64,000 nt of DNA. It comes from Micrasema longulum (taxonomy: Eukaryota > Arthropoda > Insecta > Trichoptera > Brachycentridae). The stretch covers positions 1 to 64,000 of the forward strand of contig JAGVSM010004285.1 of the NCBI GenBank assembly GCA_022494885.1, in the 5' to 3' direction. Numbering within the stretch: position 1 is the first letter of the stretch; each line of letters opens with the position of its first letter. Positions 21,996-31,812 of this stretch are shown here, piece by piece. Position numbers and translations under genes: made by a program. The notes below the pieces were generated by a model. That model was not told the origin of the DNA. It worked only from the letters and a program-made list of their open reading frames with translations, and did not search any database.

Positions 21996-22254
21996 GACAA
22001 TATATTGTTTTTTACACAACTCGTTAGCATTTGGAATCTTTTCGAAAGGGCAGGTGGTTGAATTGGGTCATAACCACAGATATGTATCTATTCAGAGGTT
22101 ATAACCAAGGGTTTCCGTTTCCCGTCAATATGGTGACAGACACAGTAATTTCCCGCGCCCTGGGGTGGTATTCTAAACGCAAAAGCGTGAGAAGAAAAAC
22201 GCATTTTTGACGCATGTTTATACACTAAATTGATGACTAAACTCTTTCCGTTGT

Positions 22255-22430
22255 AACTTCAATAAGAGATCTCGTGGTGATTCTAGACAACAAACTAAGT
22301 TTTCATTAACACATTGACTATATCATTAACAAATCTCTAAAATTGTTTGGATTTATTCGTAATGCTACATCCGATTTTAAAAATATAAACTCTTAAAACA
22401 CTATATTGCTCGTTGGTTCGTACCATTCTT
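22255..22430 (+). mobile_element. LINE-N fragment, RT post-palm region
   Basis: Plus reading: V-I-L-D-N-K-L-S-F-H, then HIDYIINKSLKLFGFIRNAT and S-D-F-K-N-I. This is the L-G-V-x-x-D-x-K-L-x-F-x-x-H-I-D-x-I block that follows the palm in jockey-type RTs. One in-frame stop and a truncated end. Confidence 0.75.
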
Positions 22431-22610
22431 TCTCTGCAAAATGGTAACCTATTAGACCATGATTGTATATGCTCTTTTAAGCGTGTTTTAAAGCTTCTAC
22501 CCGTTTGGCCGTCGTAGCATGTATTTTTATATTTTATAATTTTGAATTCTCTATCCTTACCTCTGTTTTGTATAAATACATTTAACTCCTTAATAAAGAT
22601 ACCAGTCTCG
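22431..22610 (-). mobile_element. Penelope-like element fragment with GIY-YIG endonuclease motif
   Basis: Minus-strand frame gives REFKIIKYKNTCYDGQTGRS, then F-K-T-R-L-K-E-H. The Y-x-G-Q-T-G-R-x-F-x-x-R-x-x-E-H pattern is the second half of the GIY-YIG nuclease motif (with catalytic Arg and Glu) carried at the C-terminus of Penelope-like retroelements. In bona fide members the first Tyr is preceded by a C-x-x-C cluster. Here only one Cys is left and Y-I-G has become Y-D-G, so it is decayed. Neighbouring 22610-22725 is the terminal sequence of the same class on the opposite strand. Confidence 0.65.
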
Positions 22611-22725
22611 AAGGTGTCGCGAAAACGATGAAATCGGTCAAAGTATCTCTTGCCTTTAATTTCCATAATAAATTACAATGAACTTCCATTATGAATTTTC
22701 ACTTACAATCTTAAATGTTTTTTGA
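22611..22725 (+). mobile_element. Penelope-like terminal fragment O2
   Basis: GTGTCGCGAAAACGATGAAATCGG aligns to the inverse of 62561-62595, and AATAAATTACAATGAACTTCC aligns to the inverse of 62480-62505. It faces the nuclease fragment head to head, again an inversion. Confidence 0.5.
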
Positions 22726-22729
22726 TATA

Positions 22730-23235
22730 ATAACAAATAAATAAAACGGTATTTGCATCACTCATACGGATTAAAAAATGATGATGATGATTTTCTAGAT
22801 TATTAAGTAAGTTCACGTAAATTACAAGAACCTAAATAAATCATTAAATTGTGTTCTAAAATAAAATTACAGTAAATAAAAATGTAATAAAATAATTAGA
22901 ACATGTCAAATATTCAAAGATGGAAAAGATAGAAAGTACAAAGGAACACACAAAACCAAAAGAAACCGTAATAGTGACTAGGAATTTGTTATAAAAACTG
23001 AACCGCATTATGTGACACAAAATTTGGTGCACACTGTACAAGAATTGTATAGTGTTATACGGAAAGAAACCGTCCCACAAAACTAAATTAAAAAAATAAA
23101 GTATTAACTAATTCAGACCTGAATTAATTCCTACGGATATAAAATTATTTTGCATTTTATAAATTTAACGTACTAAAGGAATTGTAAGAAAAATGCTGGT
23201 ATTGTAGAGGTATCTTATTATACCCTACTAGATAG
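22730..23235. other. Unassigned stretch
   Basis: A small (GAT)n run near 22780. Nothing else recognised. Confidence 0.25.
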
Positions 23236-23807
23236 TAGGGGAGACCGACGAGGATTGAAACAGTTTTTACATTACCTAGTATATCTCAACCTTAAATAGA
23301 TGTACTTCAATGAACTTTATACCTTATCGTAGCCAATTTTATACACTATGTTATCTTAACACAATAATAAGAAAAATAATCGGCGTCAATGAGGAAATCG
23401 TCTTAAACTGAAAAAACTCCCTACGTTACAACTCTCCTAGGACTGAGGTAAGTTGAAACAGAAGTCAAGGTCAGTTGCAACAGTTTGGTATTTGGAGATT
23501 TTAATTATTTAAAAAAAAAACTACATAATTTTTTGAAATAGGAAAACTAATTTATAAAAATACACGTGAAACGAATTTATCTGCCGTAATCAACCGATGG
23601 TATGTTCATCAATAAAATTATATAGGTTAGACTTAATCGTGCAGTAACCATAAAATTAAAGCAAAAGAGTATTTCGTACATATTGATTGGGAATTCTGAA
23701 ACAAGCACAATCAACAATTCGGTGTCCAAATTCACACCGCAAAACATTAAAGTAATTAAATAAATAAATAAGGGAGGAGAGCCTAGGCCCAAAAAATCAG
23801 GCCTTTT

Positions 23808-23945
23808 TTTTATTTTTTTTTTATTTATTTATTAATAAAACATATAAGACATGAATATCATGATATTTTATTCCCAGGAGTTGTACGAGAAAACTCATTT
23901 GGGACGGTACATAAAAAAAATAGTACATTTCTTGTAACAATACAT
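23808..23945 (-). mobile_element. LINE-I 3' end, inside the TIR element
   Basis: In minus orientation: TACCGTCCCAAATGAGTTTT, a short loop, AACTCCTGGGAA, then ATGTTTTATTAATAAATAAAT. The same hairpin-bearing end as at 4831 and 30790. Confidence 0.65.
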
Positions 23946-23997
23946 AGTATACATTTAAACAATAAAAATTTTAACAAATTTTAACAAATTTTAACAA

Positions 23998-24222
23998 TCT
24001 ATGAACTTAATATTAAAAAAGGAAAGAAAACATTTAAACAATCTGTGAACTTAATATTAAAGAAGAAAATAAAAACATTCAAACAATCTGTGAACTTAAT
24101 ATTAAAAAAGAAAAGAAAAACATTTAAACATTCTGTGAAATTAATATTAAAAAAGAAAATAAAAACATTTAAACATTCTGTGAACTTAATATTAAAAAAA
24201 GAAAAGAAAAACATTTAAACCT
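23998..24222. repeat. 45-bp minisatellite, five units
   Basis: Five copies of a 44-46 bp unit with the markers TCTGTGAACTTAATATTAAA and AAAACATTTAAACA, the units differing mainly by G/A changes. Just before it, AAATTTTAAC is repeated three times. The repeated frame at 23999-24214 (NIKFTECLNVF) is a by-product. Confidence 0.9.
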
Positions 24223-25030
24223 AAAACACAATATATAGACTATTCACAGAAACTGAGCTAAAAACTATCACTTTCAAAAAGATTCAAGAAATAGGTCTTC
24301 ATTTCTGGTCTTTGAGATTTACCACTTGTTCGGAATAATGGCTTTTAACCTCTAAATTATAGGCGTGTTATGTAATTAACTTGATTAGTCAGTGCATATT
24401 AAAAATATTATTACGTCAGCATTCACGTTATATGTATTGCATAACAGGTTATAAAAATATTGTCCAAAAACTTAATTTTGGAATTTTTTTCCGTCCAGAT
24501 ATCGTATACACATAACCACTCCCTGTAGACTGCTGTTGCTGACTCCATCAAGTGGCACGTCAAAAAAACAATAAATGCGAGATGTTGCCAGTTTGCTATC
24601 GATCGTAGATTTCTCGAAATCGCAATTATTTCAACTCTCCTCTGTTACAATTCTCCTCGGTCTCCCCTAGCTATTTGTTATTTTATCTAACAACATATGA
24701 TTAAATGGATTCAATGGATTCAGCCTCTAGGAATAAATAAATAAAATAATTTTAGTTACTAACGATTTCTGGTTTATTACACACGAAAATACAAAGGTTA
24801 AAAAATAATACTTTAAAGCTAATTTGAATACTGGTGGAGGCAGAGAAGAGCGAGTGACGTATTGCGCGTCCTTATATAAGTTCGTTGGGCACTGTGGCCA
24901 TAGACAACAACACACCCTCGTCTATCACTCTCTGGTCCCCATAGTATTTTTTAAAATATATTTCTTTATGTCAGAAATTATTTAACGCGCAATTTCAACG
25001 AAAAAATTGATAAAATCATTAAACACTAAA
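24223..25030. other. Unassigned stretch
   Basis: Up to 24667 this is the right part of the TIR element. Beyond it, 24727-24915 has a minus frame with no domain. Nothing else recognised. Confidence 0.3.
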
Positions 25031-25035
25031 ATAAA

Positions 25036-25250
25036 TGAACAATATTTTAAGTTTGTCCAAATTTTTGTAGACTAGAATCAATCACTTTTTTAAGGAATAA
25101 GGATGTTTATATATGAGCAGAATGGTGAATGTTACACAGTGTATAAAGTGGCCCCTAAAACCAGCCAATGACAGGTCATAAGCCCTGTAGATGCCTAGAA
25201 TTCTATATTACCCTCACTAAAATGTTTTTCATCTCTGTGGTAATATATTA
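25036..25250. mobile_element. Rep-C copy, C2, internally inverted
   Basis: A 36-nt forward piece (ACAATATTTTAAGTTTGTCC to GTAGAC) joins an inverted piece 25100-25250 (GCAGAATGGTGAATGTTAC to ATCTCTGTGGTAATATATTA). AAATAAAT occurs outside both ends and may be a duplication. Confidence 0.8.
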
Positions 25251-25336
25251 ATGAAATAAATATTTGCGTTCTAATGATGTACCTAAATATTTCGATTTTA
25301 GATCCATTTTTAACAAGTTATAAATATTTAAAATTG
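25251..25336 (-). mobile_element. SINE-D 3' fragment
   Basis: AAATATTTGCGTTCTAATGA, CCTAAATATTTCGATTTTAG and CCATTTTTAACAAGTTATAA match the inverse of the SINE-D tail. Confidence 0.65.
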
Positions 25337-25549
25337 CCTATATTTGGAGCAAAATCGTGAATGTTACATAGTGTGTAAAGTGGCTACTTAAACCAGCCAA
25401 TGACAGGTATAAGTCCTGTAAATGCTTAAACTTCCATATTTCCTTATTTAAGGTATTCTCCATTCCTGTTGTAATTTGATAATCGTAATGACTCCCGAGG
25501 GGTAGAAATCCAGTCTTTTGTCTACAAACATTTGAACAAACTCAAATAC
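25337..25549 (-). mobile_element. Rep-C copy, C1
   Basis: From GGAGCAAAATCGTGAATG through AAACCAGCCAATGACAGG and GACTCCCGAGGGG to AACAAACTCAAATACTGTAA, the complete conserved end in minus orientation. Confidence 0.9.
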
Positions 25550-25612
25550 TGTAAGTTATAAATGCGTCACCATTAAAAAATGAGTATCAGGTTGAGGTAG
25601 AGTGGGGTATTT
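25550..25612 (-). mobile_element. SINE-D internal fragment
   Basis: ACCATTAAAAAATGAGTATCAGG and TTGAGGTAGAGTGGGGT correspond to the inverse of the body just after the tRNA head. Confidence 0.6.
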
Positions 25613-25819
25613 AACAAACAATGTATGTTATATTCAATCAAATCAGTTGAATTTTAATGGAATTAATTTGAAACTCGCTAGAAATATCATTCATAAGAAC
25701 GACAGAAATGGTTTTAAAACGAACAAACCAGTAAGAAGCCAGCCGTCAAACTAAAAGGCCAACTTTTCTGCCAACATGATAAGAAAAAAATAAATACTTA
25801 TCTCCCGCGTCTCTCCCTA

Positions 25820-25856
25820 AAGTTCGCGTCCCGTAGTTCAGACGTCAACTGCCGGA
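25820..25856 (-). mobile_element. RTE-like LINE scrap
   Basis: GTTCGCGTCCCGTAGTTCAG then CAACTGCCGG matches 32829-32862 of the RTE-like LINE almost exactly. Confidence 0.6.
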
Positions 25857-25917
25857 ATGTTTTTCAAAAAAATGTAAAATGAAAGTCTTGGCATTTACAG
25901 GGCTTATTTACTTATTT

Positions 25918-26690
25918 GACACTTTACATATATTTACAATATATATACATATAAGGGCAGGCATATTGCCTTAAGGCCTTTTTTTCCTACATATTTTTTT
26001 CCATCAAACCGTTCAGTTTGAGAAAATTACAAGTACATGGACGTATTCTAAAGAATATGGAAATATTACACACTACGAACACCGATAAAAATATATGAAA
26101 TGGATTTAATGTAATTAATTTTATTTTCAAAATCAATCTGGATATTGTTTAGAAATGTTTTCAAACATAAATATTAAAAATATATTTTTTTAAATACGTT
26201 GCTAGAAAAACGCGACGTGTTTGAACTTGGTAGTTGTGACGTCAAGATTCGTGATAATGTTCTGAACAAATTTTAATAACCAGGAACAAATAAACATGAA
26301 TTGTGACGTATTAGGGGCGTGGCCAATGGAATGACCGTTATAGCGGGAATTCAAAATTACAAATTATTTTTTATGCTACTAAGAATATGAAAAACTTTTT
26401 TTTTACTGAACAGTATTTTATAGGCCTTTATTACTTTAAAAGTGTCTTAAAAAAGTGGTGTTTCCCTACTATACTCAATCTTAAAATTTTATAAAAAAAT
26501 GAAAACCAAAATTAATATAAAAAAATAAATATTTAACACTATACGATAAAGAGAGGAGAGGAGGTGGATAGGAAAGAATAAGGAGAAAGGAACAGCTCAA
26601 ATATTTAGAAAGTGACATTTAAATATTGATTTAAATGTAAATAAAGAAGGGGCGTCTCTAAAATTAGTGGGTAGATTATTCCACAATGAT
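25918..26690 (-). mobile_element. LINE-H copy, minus strand, split by MITE-G
   Basis: 25918-26057 is the inverse of the LINE-H 3' end (GGGCAGGCATATTGCC; AATTACAAGTACATGG). 26467-26690 continues the same LINE (GGGGCGTCTCTAAAATTAG; TGGGTAGATTATTCCACA, inverse of the L-W-N-N-L-P codons). The MITE lies between, so it inserted after the LINE. Confidence 0.85.
26058..26466 (+). mobile_element. MITE-G copy 2, nested in LINE-H
   Basis: About 409 bp. Left TA-TGGAAATATTACAC, right AAAGTGGTGTTTCCC-TA. The core AAACGCGACGTGTTTG, CGTCAAGATTCGTGATAATG and GGGCGTGGCCAATGGAATGA is shared with copy 1. Flanking LINE-H sequence gives the empty-site context, and the TA at each side supports a TA target duplication. 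Confidence 0.85.
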
Positions 26691-26859
26691 CTGTCATAAG
26701 CTGATTTATATGAGCACTTTACTTATTGTTTAACGTTTACTATTCCCTTTATGTTTCCACATTTCCACATGTTAACGTTCTGTAACGTAAAACTGATTAG
26801 ATGCGTTTACTCACGCACAGACTATGCCAATAAAGGTTTGTTTTTATAATGTTGTCCTG

Positions 26860-27060
26860 TTTTTCTTTGCTATGTACTGTCAATAATTACTTGTATATAA
26901 ATGTATATTGTAATCTTTTCGGCTGTTAATTTATATATGTTATTCATTGTTTTTATAAATATAAATAATATTATATAAGTTAGTACAAATATAATCTCCA
27001 CCAACAAGCTACAGAAAGTGGCTAGGTGGGATTTTAGTTTTAGTAAAAAATAAAAACATG
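26860..27060 (+). mobile_element. Possible LINE 3' end with hairpin
   Basis: AATCTCCACCAACAAGC ... GGCTAGGTGGGATT (CCACC/GGTGG stem) is followed by an A-rich tail with AAAAAATAAAAAC. No coding part preserved. Confidence 0.35.
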
Positions 27061-27315
27061 TGTTTTTTTTTTTAAATTGTAAAAATGTAAAATTAAATCA
27101 TTTCAATAAAAAAATCATACTATGTATAAGAAAAAGGCGTTCATTTAATCAAAAGAAGATGAAACCTTTTTTCGGCGTGGGTATAATTAATCGGACTAAA
27201 TTATTAATTATTAAATATTCTGTAAAATAATTGTAATCCGTAAAGGTTTATAAATAAAATTGCAATAAAAGAATAGGTGCCTTAAATGGCAACGCGTTCT
27301 TTAACATTATCTAAA

Positions 27316-27442
27316 CATGTCAATATTGGGGCCATTTTCAAGAGTTGTAAATAAAAAAAACTATTATAAAATGGAAACCAGGTTGCGGTAGAGAGGGGTT
27401 CGAACCTCGAACCTTTTATCGGTGAGTCCGCGCCACTAGCCA
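27316..27442 (-). mobile_element. SINE-D copy
   Basis: GGCCATTTTCAAGAGTTGTAA, B box inverse GGGGTTCGAACCTCGAACC, and head GGTGAGTCCGCGCCACTAGCC. Truncated just before the usual start. Confidence 0.85.
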
Positions 27443-27629
27443 CTAATTTAATTAAAACTACCTATGCATTTAATTAAAGGCAAGTTGTTCAAAAGCATGT
27501 TTAATATTTTTTTGTTCTTTAAGTTGGAAAAATATTAAATCAAGCTCAGATTTTAGTCAAATTGATTGTTTTAAGACATCGGCGTATCTTTCGCCTTTTT
27601 GGGACGTTTCCCAACTAAGGATGTTGAAT

Positions 27630-27748
27630 TGAGTTGTGGTCCCGTGGCTAGCGTTGCAAACTCACGGATCAGAGGTCCAAGGATCGAACTCCCTCTACCC
27701 CAACTTGATTCCCATTTTCTAATAGTGAGTCATTTACAACTCAAAAAT
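27630..27748 (+). mobile_element. SINE-D copy
   Basis: GTTGTGGTCCCGTGGCTAGCG, GGATCGAACTCC (decayed box B), CAACTTGATTCCCATTTTC, CATTTACAACTC. Truncated by the following Rep-C. Confidence 0.9.
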
Positions 27749-28410
27749 CATTTGAGTTTCTTTAAATTTTTGTTGGCTGGATTTAACTTCCTGCCTGTTA
27801 ATATTAACATGTTACAACATAGATGAAAAACATTTTAGAGAAGAATTTTAGGAATATAAATGTTCAAATATGGACAGAATGGTGATTGTAACACAATGTG
27901 TAAAGTGGCAACCTAAACTAGCCAATGACAGGTCATAGGCCCCGTAGATGCCTAGACTTCTATATTACCTTCTTTAAAATGTTCTTCATCTCTGTTGTAA
28001 TATGTTAATATTAACAGCTCCCGGGGAGTTGAATCCAGTCCTTGTCTACTAAAATTTAGATAAATTCAAAATATTGTTAATAAATTCACCTGGTCTATGA
28101 AGCGTACAGATATTGAAAAAAAAATCAAATAAAAAATTCAGGCTTTGCCTAGTATGTAGGAGAAATAATTTAATGAGATGAATCTCACCCGCATAAATAA
28201 AGGTTTCATCTTTTTAACTTCACAAACATCAACAGATAAAAAAATTGAAATAATATAAATGTTCAAATATAGGCAGAATGGTGAATGTTACAGTGTGTAA
28301 AGTGGCCACTTAACCCAGCCAATGACAGATCATAAGCTCTGTAGATGCCTAGACTTCTATACTACCTTCTCTAAAATGTGCTTCATCTCTATTGTAATAT
28401 TTTGATATTT
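27749..28410. mobile_element. Rep-C composite: inverted copy plus head-to-tail second unit
   Basis: 27749-27845 forward, 27846-28070 inverse (foldback), then a second unit in inverse orientation 28071-28410 joined by the usual seam (AATATTGTTAATAAATTCACC). All belong to subfamily C2 (GGGGAGTTGAATCCAGTCC). Confidence 0.85.
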
Positions 28411-28500
28411 ACAACTCGTTGAAACTATATAAATATTTACAACTCGTTGAAACTATATAAATATTTGCGTAAATCATAAAAACGCAAATATTTCCTATTT
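28411..28500 (+). mobile_element. Duplicated SINE-D tail
   Basis: TATTTACAACTCGTTGAAAC-TATATAAA occurs twice in tandem, followed by ATAAAAACGCAAATATTTCC, the SINE-D 3' end. Confidence 0.6.
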
Positions 28501-28686
28501 GTTCAAATAAAAAAAATTGAAGATTTAGTAGACTGAGGATATTATTAATAAACAGTAATTATAAATCTACATATCGATTTAAAATGTTCTAAAAAGGGGA
28601 AACGATTCTCCAGTTTTTGCAAAATACAAATAAATAATTGCGCAGACTAAAATCAGTGATTGATGTAATATTACATATGTTCTGCG

Positions 28687-28778
28687 TTTGTTGCAACAGA
28701 GAGGGAAAACATTTTTGAGAATGGAATATAGAAGTCTGTAAACCTTTGGACATACTCAAAACATTGTTGAATTACATA
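28687..28778. mobile_element. Short inverted Rep-C, C3
   Basis: TTTGTTGCAACAGAGAGGG to GAATATAGAAGTCT forward, then TTTGGACATACTCAAAACATTG inverse. Two small pieces facing each other. Confidence 0.7.
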
Positions 28779-29456
28779 TGTTCCTAAAAATCAATTATGC
28801 CCGTTTTGACGAAAAGGCTATTTAAAAAAAAACTGGTTTTAACGTTTGGTGGTTTACCTGACTCTTAAATAATTCAGGAAGATCAGTCTTTTTTTTTATT
28901 GTTAATAAAACATCAAACATGTAAGTAATTTATGCAATGAGCAATAATATTAAGCAAAAAATATTTTTTGCATGTGGAGATTTTATTGTACTTCTAGTAC
29001 TAATCTACATAATTTGGGCACTGAGCCATATAACTGTTGCTCTTAGAAGATTTAATAAATATATTTTTTTTTTATTTATACTATTATGCATTTAAATGAA
29101 TTATGAACTTTATGAGAAAATGGAATGAATTATTTTTTTTTTTGAGAAATGAACCGCGAATTTATTGATTTGAATTAAACTCTATTGCTTTCATGTACTG
29201 ATGAGTTTTGGAAATTTGTACAGAAGGTATATAAAATATGTGCGGTCGAAGAGCGATTTGGTGAATGGGTATTTAAAAAGAGTTTTTCTTTTACTCTCTC
29301 TAGGATGCCTTCTTGAATGCTGTTCAAAAAAGACAACGCATATCGGACTGATAATGCCTAGCTTAAATCAAGGAAATCGAGGTCTCGCATTACAGTTTTC
29401 TGCACCCCAAAGCTGAACCGATTTAGTTATTTTTTCAAAAAAAATAGTGATCATGT
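28779..29456 (-). mobile_element. Repeat J, degraded LINE-like fragment
   Basis: 29005-29060 (GCTCTTAGAAGATTTAATAAAT) and 29340-29450 (TCTGCACCCCAAAGCTGAACCG) match, in the same order, the region 41110-41520. On the minus strand the two share a short protein-like block Q-L-W-G-A-E-N / Q-R-W-G-A-E-N. Class uncertain. Confidence 0.4.
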
Positions 29457-29657
29457 TTGTATACCGTAGGTCCAAAGACAGGTAATAATACTTGGCGCTT
29501 TTTGGTGTATTTGGATGGTCAAAATAAATGAAAAAAAAACAGTCGGGGCACTCGTCAATAGTGAATTATGCTAGGGAGAAAATACGGGTATACGTTTGTA
29601 TTTATAAAAGTCAGACCGTTTCCTCTTAAAAGGGGAGTAAAATAAAAAAATAAAAAA

Positions 29658-29820
29658 GGCGTCCTCCGTGGTGTAGTGAAAGAGACACTTGAGTCACTCA
29701 CGAAAGGTTCCGGGTTTGTATCCCGGTGAGAACACAAAAATCAAAATATGTTTTTTTTATCACTGGATGTAATTCACCAGTTTAATTGGGCCTCCTGGCC
29801 TGTGTTGCAAAAATAAAATA
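29658..29820 (+). mobile_element. SINE-A copy
   Basis: GGCGTCCTCCGTGGTGTAGTG, B box GGTTCCGGGTTTGTATCC (one base changed), body shortened around CACTGGATGTAATTCACC, then GGGCCTCCTGGCCTGTG and an A-rich tail. Confidence 0.9.
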
Positions 29821-29854
29821 ATAAATATGTTTTTTAAAATCCACCCTCCAAATT

Positions 29855-30035
29855 GGTATGTTCGCTTACCATCGAACTCCAAAAAGGTCCTAGGTTCGAT
29901 TCCTGGCAGGGTCGTTCTAAAATATTTACCTTTAAGGAATTTTCATCATTATTTCCATACCGGCTCCTAACTGTGAATAGGGTACTGCATTTTTACACCA
30001 ACCGCAGCTTATGTCGATCAGTTTTGTTTAATAAG
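29855..30035. mobile_element. SINE-B head (+) facing SINE-B tail (-)
   Basis: 29857-29925 is a plus-strand head (TTCGCTTACCATCG; TAGGTTCGATTCCTGG). 29942-30035 is the tail region inverted (TTTCATCATTATTTCC; AGGGTACTGCATTTTTACACC). A SINE with internal inversion, or two truncated copies. Confidence 0.6.
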
Positions 30036-30289
30036 GATACTAGCAAAATATACAATTAAAAGAGCCCTTTTTAAAAATCACTGGTTATTTTTAATCACTG
30101 TAATTTTTCCTATTTTTTAAATTTAGTGGTCTTTGATTTTTTTGTTTATTTGATTATTTCAATAATTTCCCATGTTTTTCATTCGTATTAGAAATGCGCT
30201 AATTAACTTTTGTTTTATATGAGTTTGGCGCTATATAGGTAGATTTTGTAAACTTTTGTAAATAAATCTCATGTACAATAAAAAATAAA

Positions 30290-30895
30290 TAAAAAGAGCC
30301 GATCAAACCAGCACCAAACATTCTTGGACTTCCCATATCAAGGATATCTACCGATAAACAAAGATTCTTCCTTTCAAGGTGATGACATTGCATGACATAA
30401 CCAATAATATTTCAAATATCGTAAACTTTTCTGCTCACACAAATTTTAAATACACATTTGTCATGATATACACAATTACAATACGCGTTACTCAGGGAAT
30501 CTCCATGTGCCTTAGTTTCGCTCAACAAAGTTTGGTAGTAGGTATTTGGAAAATATTGGCCATTCCGAATATAATAAACTGCCCGATGAGCTAAAACACG
30601 TAAAATCGAATAAAAAATCCAGAAATGCCGCAAGTAAAAAAATATTACTTTAATCATTTTGATAGTGATAGTAATTAATGTTATTTATTTAGATGGTGTA
30701 AAATACTGTATTTTATGTTTCTTATACAATAATGTTTTATTACTATTTCGGATGTATTGACTATGTATGATATATATTGTCACAAAAATATTTTTTTTTA
30801 TGTACGGTCCTAAATGAGTTTCTTTAATAACTTTTGGGAGTATAATATGTACTTTTTGAATTATATGTTTTATTAATAATAAAAAAATAATAAAA
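30290..30895 (+). mobile_element. LINE-T: ORF2 C-terminus and LINE-I-type 3' end
   Basis: 30480-30650 reads GNLHVP, then F-R-S-T-K-F-G, and NKLPDELKHVKSNKK, R-N-A-A-S-K-K-I-L-L stop: the Y-N-x-L-P-x-x-L-K-x-x-x-S ... F-K-x-x-L-K-x-x-L-L terminus of jockey/CR1-type RTs. It ends at 30790-30890 with TCCTAAATGAGTTTCTTTAA and ACTTTTGGGAG (weakened hairpin) and TTTTATTAATAATAAAAAA. This links the LINE-I tail to a coding end. Confidence 0.75.
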
Positions 30896-31390
30896 AAAAC
30901 ACCAGCTGTCGGACGACAGCAAGAACTTATTCGAGTTTTATATTAAATTATTCAACAGTATAATATATTGAGAACGGTAGTGGTTAAACACATAAACAGA
31001 GACAAATACCCAAGCGTCAACCACAACCATATTACAAGATACTCCAATGGGGATCTGGTACAATGTGAAGGGGTCAACACTTTTCTGGAATCGAGGAATC
31101 ACTATTACGTTGACAAAAAAGTCCATATTTTTTTTTTCTAGAATTGTGTAAGAGCGGGAGTGTTGTCAAATTGAGGAAGATGTTGACCTCGCTCTTTTGA
31201 GACTTGGTCGTAGGAAGTCAGAGAAGTTGATGCATGCAGTGGATTGGAGTTTCTAACTGGATGTTAAAAATAAAAAAAGGTTATTCAAAAACCAAATGGC
31301 AATCATGAAGTTTTGCATACATATAAATTAAATTAAGTATCTTATTAATATTCAAAGCATTAACTTTGTGGTCCAACATTTTAATATTAT
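30896..31390. other. Unassigned stretch
   Basis: CTGTCGGACGACAG, a small perfect inverted repeat, lies just after the LINE tail at 30905-30918. A G-rich plus-strand part at 31140-31270 has no assignment. Confidence 0.3.
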
Positions 31391-31812
31391 GTTAATAAAA
31401 TTTGTATAAAACCACTCACCGACTTATCTTATAATTTTTACATAAAGAAGGCTTTGAAAAATAATGTTCCTATAATTTATAATCAAGTAACTTTCCAATA
31501 TAGTCCATTATTCGATATTTCATGGTAATGGTCACCCTACCCTCCCCCTCCCTTTTTCCTCCTTTTCCGATTGTTAATCCTTTGAAATATTAGCTTCATA
31601 AGTCATTAACCCTCGGTGGTGGCGTAGTGAAGCATGTGTCTAACCTGCATGTCGATTTTATATTTTTTGCAAATCTACTATGGTGAAGGTGTGTAGTGGT
31701 ATTAGCATGTTGGTGTAGTGTTGTTGTCTTGACGAAGAGACGGGTTACGTCTTGGAACCGGTAGACAGATAAGTCGATGAGTGGTTTTATACAAATTTTA
31801 TTAACATAATAT
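31391..31812. mobile_element. Penelope-type terminal region with inverted arms and motif P4
   Basis: 31391-31435 (AATAAAATTTGTATAAAACC, then ACTCACCGACTTATCTT) is the inverse of 31768-31806 (AAGTCGATGAGTGGTTTTAT, then AAATTTTATT). Before the right arm comes TTGACGA-(AGAC...GTCT hairpin)-GGAACCGGT at 31729-31762, a decayed hammerhead-like core. About 330 bp separates the arms. Confidence 0.45.

Larger units (their letters stand above)
23238..24667. mobile_element. 1.43-kb DNA element with 26-bp TIRs
   Basis: Left end TA-GGGGAGACCGACGAGG continuing to ATTGAAACAG (23236-23263). The right end, inverted, reads TA-GGGGAGACCGAGGAG then AATTGTAACAG (24642-24669). About 25 of 28 positions agree including the TA. 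TA outside both ends suggests Tc1/mariner-like insertion. The interior has no transposase frame. It contains a LINE-I tail and a minisatellite. Confidence 0.65.

Noticed and set aside
22780..22800. (GAT)n as an independent microsatellite finding
   Set aside because: Most GAT runs in the window are SINE-B or RTE-like LINE tails. This one is short and has no other support.
23999..24214. Repeat protein N-I-K-F-T-E-C-L-N-V-F
   Set aside because: Product of a 45-bp minisatellite whose unit is a multiple of three. No start context or flanking coding sequence.
23998..24222. CRISPR array
   Set aside because: Repeat and spacer are not distinguishable; the whole 45-bp unit repeats, and the sequence is eukaryotic.
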